Shown piece after piece: positions 27,839-36,524 of a stretch of 64,000 bases of DNA. Source of the DNA: Paenibacillus sp. J5C2022 (GTDB lineage Bacteria > Bacillota > Bacilli > Paenibacillales > Paenibacillaceae); assembly GCF_025567625.1 (NCBI RefSeq), contig NZ_JAOQJC010000033.1, positions 23,291-87,290 of the forward strand, read 5' to 3'. The notes under the pieces are model-generated. The model saw nothing but the letters and a program-made list of their open reading frames with translations. It made no database searches and was not told the origin of the DNA. The translations under genes were made by a program, and so were the position numbers. Position 1 is the stretch's first letter. Each line of letters starts with the position of its first letter.

Positions 27839-28141
27839 TTATGCTTGGTAAGCTTGATCTACTTCAGCCAACAAGTTATATACCGCTTCATAGCTTTCGC
27901 ATACATCACCTGGAATCGTATAGTTCGTTGTAATCTCACGTAATTTAGCAAATTCCTCATTTAATTTAGGTTTTTCTTCACCTGTTTTTTTCGTTTCCTT
28001 GATGATGGTTTCAACTAATGTCCGCACTTCATGAAACTCTGGGTGATTCGCTCCGTGAACACGTGCTACAACTGGTACATATTGCGATAAAGTTTTAAAA
28101 TGACTTTCCGTTACTTGGTTAAATGTTAATTGGTTTGTCAT
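27839..28141 (-). CDS. Small RIC/hemerythrin-like protein
   Basis: The gene encodes 100 residues; AAGGAGAA precedes ATG. The stretch YVPVVARVHGANHPEFHEVRTLVETI resembles the small proteins annotated as RIC (iron-sulfur repair di-iron) in Lactobacillales and Bacillales, with His residues in H-x3-H spacing. The remainder is helical. It precedes the CPG-type ATPase by 40 bases and is first in that transcript. An Fnr-type palindrome lies upstream. A link to iron, redox or nitric oxide stress is inferred. The family call is from memory of similar neighbours. Confidence 0.6.
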   Translation of the reverse strand: MTNQLTFNQVTESHFKTLSQYVPVVARVHGANHPEFHEVRTLVETIIKETKKTGEEKPKLNEEFAKLREITTNYTIPGDVCESYEAVYNLLAEVDQAYQA

Positions 28142-28223
28142 TGTTTTCTCCTTCTTCCTTGTTTTATTGTGATTTATTGTTTCTGGTTTAATTTTATTTT
28201 ATCATGAACCAAATGAGATTAAC

Positions 28224-28237
28224 TTGACCTAGGTCAA
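28224..28237. promoter_or_regulatory. Crp/Fnr-type palindrome upstream of the RIC-ATPase operon
   Basis: TTGACCTAGGTCAA at 28224-28237 is a perfect 14-base palindrome in TTGAC-N4-GTCAA form, close to the Fnr consensus, about 85 bases upstream of the RIC-like gene. Confidence 0.6.
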
Positions 28238-28335
28238 CATTCATGTGTTTCTCTGTTTTCACAAAGTGGTTCTAAAGGTTTTAATGCCATGTTAGTGGAA
28301 AGAATAGTTTTGTAGTAAAAATTTTAATTCAACAC

Positions 28336-28365
28336 TTTACATACCCTACATAGGTATGGTAATAT
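28336..28365 (+). promoter_or_regulatory. csoR promoter with CsoR operator in the spacer
   Basis: TTTACA and TAATAT flank ATACCCTACATAGGTAT at 28341-28357, a CsoR-type operator. Repressor bound there would cover both promoter boxes, giving autoregulation of csoR-copZ. Confidence 0.75.
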
Positions 28366-28390
28366 ACACTTAAGTTAGGAATAGGAGGTT

Positions 28391-28729
28391 ATGCGAATGG
28401 CAGCCATAGAGGAAGCAGCAGCTTGTCACCCAGAGCATACTGGTTCTCATCGGAAAAGTCATCATCCGGAACGCGTGAAGAAGAATTTAACTTCACGATT
28501 AAATCGGATCGAAGGTCAAATTCGAGGGATCAAAGGGATGATCGACAAAGACGTGTATTGCGACGATGTGATCACACAAATTTCTGCCACACAATCTGCG
28601 TTAAATAGTGTAGCTAGCATTTTATTGGAAGGTCATCTAAAGGGTTGTGTAGTCGATCGGCTAACAGAAGGTGATGACGAGATATTGGATGAATTAGTTG
28701 TGACGATTCAAAAGTTGATGAAAAAATAA
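28391..28729 (+). CDS. csoR: CsoR copper-sensing repressor
   Basis: The gene encodes 112 residues from ATG at 28391, or 110 from ATG at 28397, which is better spaced from AGGAGG. It has the all-helical CsoR fold: RLNRIEGQIRGIKGMIDKDVYCDDVITQISATQSALNSVASILLEGHLKGCVVD. The copper ligand set C-H-C is intact (YCDD, EGHLKGC). It binds Cu(I) and then releases its operator. An unusual N-terminal extension of about 25 residues is rich in His and Cys-His (ACHPEHTGSHRKSHHPE). It is first gene of csoR-copZ-copA. Confidence 0.93.
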   Translation: MRMAAIEEAAACHPEHTGSHRKSHHPERVKKNLTSRLNRIEGQIRGIKGMIDKDVYCDDVITQISATQSALNSVASILLEGHLKGCVVDRLTEGDDEILDELVVTIQKLMKK

Positions 28730-28752
28730 CGTAATTAAAGGAGAGAGAAAAC

Positions 28753-28959
28753 ATGGAAAATATAACATTAAACGTACAAGGTATGTCATGTGGACATTGT
28801 GTGAAAAAAATTGAGGGAGGCGTCGGTCAATTAGAAGGCGTTAACCAAGTCCGTGTAAATTTAGACAGTGCGAAGGTAGAAGTATCTTACAACGAATCAC
28901 AAGTATCACTTGATAAAATCAAAGAAACGATTGAAGATCAAGGATATGAGGTAAAATAA
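28753..28959 (+). CDS. copZ: CopZ copper chaperone
   Basis: The 68-residue single HMA domain carries the MSCGHCVKKIE metal motif. It follows csoR by 23 bases with AAGGAGAGAG as ribosome site and delivers Cu(I) to CopA. The length matches Bacillus CopZ. Confidence 0.93.
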   Translation: MENITLNVQGMSCGHCVKKIEGGVGQLEGVNQVRVNLDSAKVEVSYNESQVSLDKIKETIEDQGYEVK

Positions 28960-28996
28960 GAGTGCTTTTAAAGCACTCTCTCATTTTCAATTTAAC

Positions 28997-29013
28997 ATAC
29001 CCCCCATCGGTAT
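28997..29013 (+). promoter_or_regulatory. CsoR-type operator before copA
   Basis: ATACCCCCCATCGGTAT at 28997-29013 resembles the CsoR box upstream of csoR. It lies between copZ and copA, so copA may also be controlled on its own. Confidence 0.65.
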
Positions 29014-29032
29014 ATGAAAGGCGTGAAGGATC

Positions 29033-31450
29033 ATGAGTAAAGAAGTAAAAGAAGCAAGCATACAAATTACAGGCATGACTTGTGCAGCGTGTGCGACGGG
29101 TATTGAAAAAGGGTTGAATAAAATGGATGGTGTCGAGCAAGCTTCCGTCAACCTTGCGTTAGAAAAGTCGGCGATCAAATATGATCCGTCCAAACTGAGT
29201 GTATCAGATCTAGAAAAGAAAATTGAAGCACTTGGCTACGGCGTTGTGAAACAAAAAGCGGAATTTGATATTACAGGCATGACTTGTGCAAACTGTTCGT
29301 TAGGGATTGAAAAAGGGTTGAATAAAATGGAAGGCATTGCCTCGGCGACTGTCAATTTAGCGCTTGAGAGAGCAACCATCGAATTTAACCCGTCAGAAGT
29401 AACGATTGCAGACATTATTGCGAAGGTAGAGCAGCTTGGTTACGGTGCACACCAGAAGCAAGATGATAAAGAACAGGTCGATTACCGTGAAAAGGCGATT
29501 CAAGACCAGAAACGGAAATTTATTATTTCGGCCATTTTATCACTACCTTTATTATGGACGATGGTCGGGCACTTTTCATTTACATCGTTTCTATATCTGC
29601 CGGAGTTCTTAATGAATCCGTGGGTGCAAATGGCGCTTGCTGCACCGGTGCAGTTTATTATCGGGAAGCAGTTTTATGTCGGTGCTTATAAATCGCTGCG
29701 TAATGGGGCTGCAAACATGGACGTGCTCGTTGCGATGGGTACATCCGCAGCTTATTTCTACAGTGTGTATCAAGCGATCGTCACGACCGGTACACTACAA
29801 GAGCCACACCTGTACTTTGAAACAAGTGCGGTACTGATTACACTCATTGTTCTAGGGAAGTATTTTGAAGCCAAAGCTAAAGGTCGTTCGTCCGAAGCGA
29901 TTAAAAAATTAATGGGCTTACAAGCAAAAACCGCGACGGTTGTACGTGAGGGTGTTGAACAAGAAATTCCCTTAGAAGAAGTCGTGATCGGAGACACTAT
30001 CTTAGTGAAACCAGGAGAAAAGATCCCAGTCGACGGTGAAATGTTAGAAGGGAATACAGCGGTAGATGAGTCAATGCTAACGGGGGAAAGTCTGCCGGTA
30101 GATAAAAAGCAAGGGGATCGGTTATTCGGCGCAACAATAAATAAAAATGGTTTTATTCAAATGAAAGCAACAAAAATTGGACGTGACACCGCGTTAGCGC
30201 AAATTATTAAAGTCGTTGAAGATGCGCAAGGTTCAAAAGCGGAAATCCAGCGTTTAGCAGACAAAATATCGGGTATATTCGTGCCCATCGTTGTTGGCAT
30301 TGCGATCATCTCCTTTCTTGTCTGGATCTTGTGGATTCGTCCAGGCGAAGTGACGCCGGCCTTAGAAGTATTTATTACGATCCTTGTGATCGCGTGTCCC
30401 TGCGCGCTTGGTCTTGCTACACCAACATCAATTATGGCAGGTTCTGGTCGCGCAGCTGAATTTGGCATTTTGTTCAAAGGTGGCGAGTATTTAGAGCAAA
30501 CCCAAAGCATTGACACCGTTGTTGTGGATAAAACGGGTACAGTGACCCATGGTAAACCTGTATTAACAGATGTTGTGTTGGCTGATGGTCAAGAAGAAGA
30601 AAAGTTTTTGTCCTTAATCGGCGCAGCAGAGAAACAATCCGAACACCCCTTAGCGGAGGCCATTGTGCAAGGGATTCAAGAGAAGGGCATAGAACTTGCC
30701 AACGTTCAATATTTCGAAGCGGTCCCGGGTTACGGCGTGCAAGCAACGGTTTCAAGTCAAGCCGTTGTCATTGGTACACGCAAACTGATGCAACAATATG
30801 GAATCGAGGTTTCGCCGGTTCTTGCTACGATGGAGCAATTAGAGAGCGATGGTAAAACAGCGATGTTAGCTGCAATTGATGGAAAATACGCCGGGCTCGT
30901 TGCTGTAGCCGATACTGTAAAAGAGACATCGCGAGAAGCGGTGCGTCGGTTACATGAAATGGGCATCAAAGTCATTATGATGACAGGGGATAACGAGCGT
31001 ACAGCACAAGCGATTGGTAAAGAGGTCGGCATTGATGCAGTCATTGCGGAAGTCCTTCCGGAAGGGAAGGCAGAAGAAGTGAAAAAATTGCAAGACCAGG
31101 GTAAAAAAGTGGCCATGGTTGGCGATGGCATTAATGACGCACCAGCGTTAGCTACAGCGGATATTGGGATGGCGATTGGTACAGGTACGGACGTAGCGAT
31201 GGAAGCGGCCGATGTAACCCTCATTCGTGGGGATTTAAATAGCATTGCCGATGCGATCATCATGAGTCGTAAAACGATGCGTAACATTAAACAAAACTTA
31301 TTCTGGGCATTTGGCTACAATACGCTCGGGATTCCAATCGCAGCAATTGGGCTGCTCGCTCCATGGGTTGCGGGTGCAGCGATGGCCTTCAGTTCCGTAT
31401 CGGTCGTATTAAACGCATTGCGTTTACAAAGAGTGAAATTAGAAAAGTAA
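29033..31450 (+). CDS. copA: CopA Cu(I)-exporting P1B-1 ATPase
   Basis: The gene encodes 805 residues. Two HMA domains with GMTCAACATG (near residue 15) and GMTCANCSLG (near 83) are followed by eight membrane helices. The CPC motif ACPCALGLATP lies near 455, DKTGT near 500, TGES near 350, and GDGINDAPA near 697. This is the full Bacillus CopA plan and length. It pumps Cu(I) out of the cytoplasm and takes copper from CopZ. It is last in the copper operon, followed by AT-rich spacer and then an IS110-type element. Confidence 0.95.
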   Translation: MSKEVKEASIQITGMTCAACATGIEKGLNKMDGVEQASVNLALEKSAIKYDPSKLSVSDLEKKIEALGYGVVKQKAEFDITGMTCANCSLGIEKGLNKMEGIASATVNLALERATIEFNPSEVTIADIIAKVEQLGYGAHQKQDDKEQVDYREKAIQDQKRKFIISAILSLPLLWTMVGHFSFTSFLYLPEFLMNPWVQMALAAPVQFIIGKQFYVGAYKSLRNGAANMDVLVAMGTSAAYFYSVYQAIVTTGTLQEPHLYFETSAVLITLIVLGKYFEAKAKGRSSEAIKKLMGLQAKTATVVREGVEQEIPLEEVVIGDTILVKPGEKIPVDGEMLEGNTAVDESMLTGESLPVDKKQGDRLFGATINKNGFIQMKATKIGRDTALAQIIKVVEDAQGSKAEIQRLADKISGIFVPIVVGIAIISFLVWILWIRPGEVTPALEVFITILVIACPCALGLATPTSIMAGSGRAAEFGILFKGGEYLEQTQSIDTVVVDKTGTVTHGKPVLTDVVLADGQEEEKFLSLIGAAEKQSEHPLAEAIVQGIQEKGIELANVQYFEAVPGYGVQATVSSQAVVIGTRKLMQQYGIEVSPVLATMEQLESDGKTAMLAAIDGKYAGLVAVADTVKETSREAVRRLHEMGIKVIMMTGDNERTAQAIGKEVGIDAVIAEVLPEGKAEEVKKLQDQGKKVAMVGDGINDAPALATADIGMAIGTGTDVAMEAADVTLIRGDLNSIADAIIMSRKTMRNIKQNLFWAFGYNTLGIPIAAIGLLAPWVAGAAMAFSSVSVVLNALRLQRVKLEK

Positions 31451-31684
31451 ATAACCATATAAAATAGATTCATGTATTGGCGGTTTTATAGCTGAAAAAC
31501 AAATGGAAGTTAGCCCAGCGGTGTAATGTCAAGTAGTTAGTTTTGTGAAATTGGAAAAATAAAAGTCGAAAGTGGCAAATAACACGAAAAAAGGGATCAC
31601 TAAGCTAGACCCACCATGTTGTCGTAATTTTCAGACAGGCATTAAGCGTGGGTGAACTGTAAGAAGTGTAAGAATCCGGTAAAT
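31451..31684. other. Spacer between copA and the IS110-type transposase, no gene
   Basis: There is no credible reading frame. The right part should hold one end of the insertion sequence, including a small AATCC/GGATT hairpin near 31675-31705, but the exact end could not be fixed because IS110 elements lack clear terminal inverted repeats. Confidence 0.5.
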
Positions 31685-32923
31685 CTATGGATTCCTCCTC
31701 TCAGGTGGTGTGTACAGGGTGTTGGTCTTCAGTAGCATGAATACCAACCGTACCAATTTTCGTGCAGAAAGGACGAGTGCTCTTTTGTGCTTGTGCTTCG
31801 GTACTTCAACATGTTTCTTTTTGTAAAACTCAGCGTACTCAGCGTCATTCTTACGTACGGAGTCTGCAGCTTGGACCAAATAATAACGCAAGTATTTGTT
31901 CCCTGTTCGCATACGGTAGGTTTCATCGGCTTCGAACTCGCCAGACTGGTGCTGGCTCCAAACGAGCCCCGCATACTTAGCTAAAGCGTTGTGATCACGG
32001 AAGCGGTCAATACCGCCAATTTCCGCAAGTATTCCAGCAGCAAAGACGGGGCCTATTCCCTTGACGGAAGTAAGTGTCTGTGGGATCCCCCTCATAATTT
32101 TGGCGATCTCTTTGTCAAGTTTCTTGACCTCGGATTCCAAGTGCTGAATCACACTCAGCGTTGTTGCCATGGAGATATTCACGGGATCGCTCATCGCTTT
32201 ATCTAGTCGGTAAGAGGTTCGTGCGATCTTCTTTAGATACGCAGCGATCTCCTCGGGATTGTCGAACTTGTTTTTACCCTTGTCTTGTAAGAAGGAAATA
32301 AGTTCTTCAACAGACATCGTCATAATTTGTTCAGGCTCTAGCTCTTGAATCACAGCAAGCGAGGTGTTGCCGAACGTATTAGAAAACGGATTGTCTTGGC
32401 GCATGCCACTAAACTTTAAAAAGACCTGATTCAGGAAAAAGGTCTTGTCTCGTTTGATGTTATTGATCAAGTAAAACCGCGTGCGGGTGAGGCGCTGCAA
32501 GGCTTCGTATTGGATGATGTCTTTCATCTCATGAGGCAGTCGTCCAAATCGCAGATGGTCTGCAATCACCCAGGCATCGATGCGGTCATTCTTGGGAAGA
32601 GCTTCGTAGCCCTTCTTGAACTTGGCCACTTTTCGCGCATTTAAGACATAAATCTGGGATTGAATGTTAGGTTCATATCCCTGAAGCTCGGTTTTCAAAT
32701 AGTGAGCAAGATGCCAGCCGAGATTGGAGGTCGCCTCCATCCCGATGCGAAGCTCTCGCGCTTCTGCTTTCGAAGCGGTGTCCAACATCTTGTGAATGAG
32801 CGTATCCGCTCCTGCTTGATCATTGGGCACGGCAAAGGAAGCTAGTGATGTACCTGTCCCATCCATGAATTGTACATGGTGAGACTTTAAGCTAACGTCT
32901 ATTCCAATCAGCATTGGTGACAT
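31685..32923 (-). mobile_element. IS110-family transposase (DEDD recombinase)
   Basis: The gene encodes 412 residues with an excellent AGGAGGTG before ATG. The N-terminal DEDD domain begins MLIGIDVSLKSHHVQFMDGTG, with the first Asp near residue 9. The later acidic residues lie in MEATSNLGW and KNDRIDAWVIADHL. The C-terminal Tnp_20 domain has LTSVKGIGPVFAAGILAEIGGIDRFRDHNALAKYAGL followed by the Ser-containing region. This full-length coding frame implies a possibly active element. It separates the copper operon from the damaged carbonic anhydrase. Confidence 0.92.
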
Positions 32924-32934
32924 AGAATCACCTC

Positions 32935-33200
32935 CTATTGTTTAGAGAATCAAGCAAAAACTCAGACCTGGGTGCCCGTGGAAACCACCGACTTCAGCCT
33001 CGTCATTAGCACTCATCCGCAAGCGTCCGACAATTGATGGGTGCTACGCCCCGGACGTCAAGGGAGGCGCATCCAGCGGTTAGAACATGAGTGATGGATC
33101 ACGGGTAGCAGGCTTTCACAGCAGTACGCAAGCAAGAGCTTGGCCAGCAAGGGGGATAAGAAATTTCCTGAGAGGTGCTTGTTAATCCCATTGTTCCACA
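32935..33200 (-). ncRNA. Candidate bridge RNA region of the IS110 element
   Basis: The 5' flank of the transposase (right side here) has no reading frame but many stems, for example CGTCCG/CGGACG enclosing a loop at about 33025-33058. IS110-group elements carry a non-coding bridge RNA between the left end and the transposase gene that pairs with target and donor DNA. Position, length and structure fit, but the guide loops cannot be assigned without comparing insertion sites. Confidence 0.5.
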
Positions 33201-33590
33201 GGCAGGTCTGAGAAGTCTATAGCCGATGATTGACGATGAGGACATGGCTCATCTAGCGGCTACAGGTATGAAGTTTTCAAAGAGCGCATGACAAAGAAGT
33301 GCAGCTGGGAATCAGCAGCAATGAAGATAGCTATTTCACTTCAGCTTCCTCATTCGAGGTAGAACGATAAAACAGGTGAAACGGGTAAATCGGGAATGAG
33401 GAAGCTGAAGCTTCTTTCAAACCTGAGCCCCGACTTCCGTTCCTCGCCTTACAGGCTGCGGTACGGGTTCGGCATTGCCCTCCAGATGGGGCCCCAACTG
33501 GAAATGTATTCGATCCTCTTCCAACTGTCCGGATCAGCTGGGAAAAGATCGAAATGATCTTACAAATACTATTATACGAGGGGGAACGGC
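33201..33590. other. Structured spacer without a gene
   Basis: No reading frame is convincing. A perfect 17-base inverted repeat lies at 33339-33355 and 33394-33410 (CTTCAGCTTCCTCATTC and complement). A near-perfect 22-base palindrome centred on GGGGCCCC lies at 33481-33502. The last part is the leader of the carbonic anhydrase, with GAGGGGG before its ATG. Confidence 0.55.
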
Positions 33591-34174
33591 ATGTCTTTAC
33601 TAACGGATATATTGGAATTCAACGGTCAATTCGTTGAAGAGAAAGGGTATGAACCCTACATTACAACGAAATATCCAAATAAAAAGCTAGTTGTTTTATC
33701 CTGTATGGATTCGCGTCTTGTTGAATTATTACCAAAGTCGATGAATCTACGTAATGGTGACGTGAAAATTGTAAAGAGTGCAGGGGCCATCGTAAACCAT
33801 CCATTTGGAAGTATTATGCGTAGTATACTCGTTGCGCTTTATGAATTAAATGCAGAAGAAGTTTTCGTTGTCGGTCACTATGATTGTGGTATGAGCGCAG
33901 TGGATTCGGAAACCATGATTAAACATATGAAAGAACGCGGTATTTCGGATGAAACGTTTGATATTTAAAATACTCATCACATGATATTAACAGTTGGCTC
34001 CGCGGCTTCGGCGATGTGAAAACAAGTGTGTTAAAAAGTTGTGATGTCGTTCGAAATCACCCCTTAATAGCAAAAACAATTCCTGTACATGGTCTTGTCA
34101 TGGATCCAAAGACAGGACTACTGGATCTTTTATCGGATGGAAATGCCTATATCGAAAAACGAAACAAACTATAA
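33591..34174 (+). pseudogene. Beta-carbonic anhydrase, frameshifted
   Basis: The first 125 residues run in frame (CMDSRLVELLP with the zinc Cys and Asp-Arg pair, then SAGAIVNHPFGSIMRSILVALYEL, then VGHYDCGM with zinc His and Cys). They stop at TAA at 33966. The rest of the enzyme continues in a different frame (SWLRGFGDVKTSVLKSCDVVRNHPLI, then MDPKTGLLDLLSD) to TAA at 34172-34174. The shift lies in the AT-rich run ATATTTAAAATA. All zinc ligands are before the break, so a shortened protein might fold, but loss of the C-terminal part is likely to inactivate it. A sequencing error cannot be excluded. Confidence 0.85.
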
Positions 34175-34180
34175 TGAATA

Positions 34181-34215
34181 AAGGCTGTCCCAAAAATGAT
34201 TCTGGACAGCCTTTT
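34181..34215 (+). terminator. Terminator after the carbonic anhydrase
   Basis: AAGGCTGTCC at 34181-34190 pairs with GGACAGCC at 34204-34211, followed by TTTT. It can also serve the convergent hydrolase gene. Confidence 0.85.
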
Positions 34216-34248
34216 ACTTTTAGTGGTTCATTATGATTTGACAGCTTT

Positions 34249-34794
34249 TTATTGCAAGAAATCTTCGGTAGAAGTTACAGTCGCATACATTCCGTCAAGT
34301 GCACTGACAAACGCATAATGAACCTGTTCAGCTGGAACGACCTTATCTTGGTAGGATAAGTCTCTCGTTGCACATGCATCTTCAATTAGTGTTGTTTCAT
34401 AGCCAAGATCCACTGCGGCTCTGACTGTGGCGTCAATACACATATGTGTCATCATACCGACAACCACTACCTTTGTTGCTTCTTTTTCTTTTAATTTACT
34501 TTCCAATTCAGTCTTTAGAAAGCTGTTGGGGAAATGTTTTTTGATAATGCTTTCGCTTTCTAATGGCAAAACAGCGTTATTAATTTCTACTCCTTCCGTA
34601 TCTGGAAGAAAGAACCCTAACCTAGGATCAGCTGCGATATGTTGGACATGGAAAATGTTATCTTTGTGATTTTGCCTAAACCATTCAAGTACTTTCGCAG
34701 CATTAGCGGCTGCTTTCTCGGGGTTACTTAATTCCATCTTTCCATTTGGAAAGTAGTCATTTTGAATATCTACAATAATTAGAGCTGTGCTCAT
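34249..34794 (-). CDS. Isochorismatase-family cysteine hydrolase
   Basis: The gene encodes 181 residues. ALIIVDIQNDYF holds the catalytic Asp (residue 9). KKHFPNSFL holds the catalytic Lys. VVGMMTHMCIDATVRAA holds the nucleophile Cys near 118. This is a complete triad for nicotinamidase/isochorismatase-like hydrolases; the substrate is unknown. It is divergent from an Lrp-type regulator 121 bases away, which probably controls it. Confidence 0.88.
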   Translation of the reverse strand: MSTALIIVDIQNDYFPNGKMELSNPEKAAANAAKVLEWFRQNHKDNIFHVQHIAADPRLGFFLPDTEGVEINNAVLPLESESIIKKHFPNSFLKTELESKLKEKEATKVVVVGMMTHMCIDATVRAAVDLGYETTLIEDACATRDLSYQDKVVPAEQVHYAFVSALDGMYATVTSTEDFLQ

Positions 34795-34915
34795 TGTTCT
34801 CCACCTCGTTTAGAGTATTTTGGTACATTATAATCATATATCGTATATTGATTTTTATCGATAAGTTGGCGAAACACTTTTACCTTAAAAAATTTCACGG
34901 CGAAAGGAATCTACT

Positions 34916-35356
34916 ATGGAACTTGATCATGTTGATTTTCAGATCCTTCGGTTACTATCCGAAAACTCACGTATTCAATGGAAAGACCTAGGGGAACAAA
35001 TTCATATGACAGGACAGGCGGTAGGGAATCGTATAAAAAAACTGGAGGAAAGTGGTGTAATTAAAGCCTACTCTGTAATAGTTGATGAATTGAAAATAGG
35101 ACTTACTTACACAGCGTTCGTCATTATTTATATGAAAACGGCAAACCATGGTTCATTTATAAGGTTAATGAATGATCGAAATGAAGTATTGGAAGTCCAC
35201 CGAGTATCGGGAGAAGGTTGTTACCACTTAAAGATAATGGTTAACTCTCAAGAACAATTGAATTCATTTCTTGAAAAAATGCTTGAGTTTGGGAACTATG
35301 CTGTATATCTTTCCATACAAGAGATTAAACTACAAAATCCATTGACTGCCCTATAA
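34916..35356 (+). CDS. Lrp/AsnC-family regulator
   Basis: The gene encodes 146 residues. The N-terminal winged helix (DFQILRLLSENSRIQWKDLGEQIHMTGQAVGNRIKKLEESGVIKAYSV) and the C-terminal RAM-type ligand domain (LEVHRVSGEGCYHLKIMVNSQEQLNSFLEKML) are both full. GAAAGGAA precedes ATG. It probably senses a small molecule and controls the facing hydrolase gene. Confidence 0.9.
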   Translation: MELDHVDFQILRLLSENSRIQWKDLGEQIHMTGQAVGNRIKKLEESGVIKAYSVIVDELKIGLTYTAFVIIYMKTANHGSFIRLMNDRNEVLEVHRVSGEGCYHLKIMVNSQEQLNSFLEKMLEFGNYAVYLSIQEIKLQNPLTAL

Positions 35357-35397
35357 CAAAAGGGATTACACCTAAACGATAGGGGCAAATTCAGTAG

Positions 35398-35426
35398 TTG
35401 ACAGTATACCCACACGGGTATAAGAT
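35398..35426 (+). promoter_or_regulatory. cstR promoter with operator filling the spacer
   Basis: TTGACA at 35398-35403 and TAAGAT at 35421-35426 with a 17-base spacer. TATACCCACACGGGTATA at 35405-35422 is a perfect inverted repeat typical of CsoR/CstR operators, and occupies the spacer. Confidence 0.85.
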
Positions 35427-35505
35427 GATATTTAACAGTGAATAATACTTCTTATAAACTATAGATAAATCTGGTCAAGAAAATAAGCTTAGGAGGTGAA
35501 TTTCT

Positions 35506-35766
35506 ATGGAATACAATGATCAACTTAAAAATAGAGTAAAACGCATGGAAGGGCAACTCCGTGGAATTTTGAAGATGATGGAAGAGAACCAAGATTGCAA
35601 AAAGGTCATTACGCAATTGTCGGCTGTTCGTTCGGCGATTGATAGAACAATCGGTGTGATTGTAAGTTCAAACTTAGTCGAATGTGTGCAAGCAGTAGAG
35701 AAAAATGGAGAAAAAACAGATGAACTTATTAAAGAAGCTGTTAACTTGCTTGTAAAAAGCAGGTAA
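35506..35766 (+). CDS. cstR: CstR-type persulfide-sensing repressor
   Basis: The gene encodes 86 residues of the CsoR fold: RVKRMEGQLRGILKMMEENQDCKKVITQLSAVRSAIDRTIGVIVSSNLVECV. It keeps the two Cys (residues about 31 and 60), but the copper His of CsoR is replaced by Asn (SNLVEC rather than GHLKGC). This Cys pair without His marks CstR, which forms persulfide or polysulfide crosslinks. It heads the sulfur operon and has a canonical operator in its own promoter and before the next gene. Compare csoR at 28391 in the same window. Confidence 0.9.
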   Translation: MEYNDQLKNRVKRMEGQLRGILKMMEENQDCKKVITQLSAVRSAIDRTIGVIVSSNLVECVQAVEKNGEKTDELIKEAVNLLVKSR

Positions 35767-35801
35767 ACATTTTAGGGTGGAATGTTTTTTTACTCATTTC
35801 A

Positions 35802-35817
35802 ATACCCATCAGGGTAT
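35802..35817 (+). promoter_or_regulatory. Second CstR operator
   Basis: ATACCCATCAGGGTAT at 35802-35817 is a perfect 6-4-6 inverted repeat 20 bases before the rhodanese start, matching the site at 35405. Confidence 0.8.
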
Positions 35818-35837
35818 GAAAAAAAGGGGGTTAAGAA

Positions 35838-36200
35838 GTGGAATACGTACCCTACATCGTTATTGCTTTTTTCTTGTTTCTCATCTTGCAACGAGCTTTA
35901 CCAACAAAAGGGGTTAGACAACTATCGACAACAGAGTTGAAAAAGGAACTAAAGAACAAGGATAAGCAATTTATTGATGTCCGAACACCGGGTGAATTTA
36001 ACGGAAATCATATCAAAGGTTTTACAAATATTCCTCTCCACCAACTTTCACAAAAAGGGGATCAGGAGCTTTCCAAGGAAAAAGAAGTAATTGTTATTTG
36101 TCAAAGCGGGATGAGGAGCCAACAAGCGAGTAGGAAGCTGAAGAAAATGGGATTTACAAAAGTGGCTAACGTAAAAGGTGGCATGAGTGCTTGGCATTAA
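35838..36200 (+). CDS. Membrane-anchored rhodanese-like sulfurtransferase
   Basis: The gene encodes 120 residues from GTG behind AAGGGGGTTAAG. An N-terminal membrane helix (YIVIAFFLFLILQ) is followed by one rhodanese domain (QFIDVRTPGEFNGNHIKGFTNIPLHQL) with active-site loop VICQSGMRSQQA, Cys near residue 93. It moves sulfane sulfur between carriers at the membrane. It is first structural gene of the CstR operon. Confidence 0.9.
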   Translation: MEYVPYIVIAFFLFLILQRALPTKGVRQLSTTELKKELKNKDKQFIDVRTPGEFNGNHIKGFTNIPLHQLSQKGDQELSKEKEVIVICQSGMRSQQASRKLKKMGFTKVANVKGGMSAWH

Positions 36201-36221
36201 TGAGTTGCGAGGAGGATTACG

Positions 36222-36524
36222 ATGAAAGAAATAACGGCGAAGCAAGTGGTGTCTCTAATCGAAGAAGGAAAGATGTTAAATATGATCGATGTGCGTGAAA
36301 CAGATGAAATAGCGGAAGGGAAAATTCCGGGAGCTAAGCATATTCCACTAGGACTCATTGAGTTTCGTATGCATGAATTAGATAAGGCCAAGGAATATAT
36401 TATGGTTTGCCGTTCCGGCGGAAGAAGTGGTCGCGCAACTGAATTTCTTGAAAGCCATGGTTTTAACGTCATCAACATGGAGGGAGGCATGCTTGCTTGG
36501 GAAGGGGAAGTGGTAATAGGATGA
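36222..36524 (+). CDS. Rhodanese-like sulfurtransferase
   Basis: The gene encodes 100 residues and a single soluble rhodanese domain: MIDVRETDEIAEGKIPGAKHIPLGLIEFRM, with loop MVCRSGGRSGRA, Cys near residue 65. CGAGGAGG precedes ATG. Its TGA overlaps the methyltransferase ATG. It probably works with the membrane rhodanese and the CoA-disulfide reductase on persulfides. Confidence 0.92.
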   Translation: MKEITAKQVVSLIEEGKMLNMIDVRETDEIAEGKIPGAKHIPLGLIEFRMHELDKAKEYIMVCRSGGRSGRATEFLESHGFNVINMEGGMLAWEGEVVIG

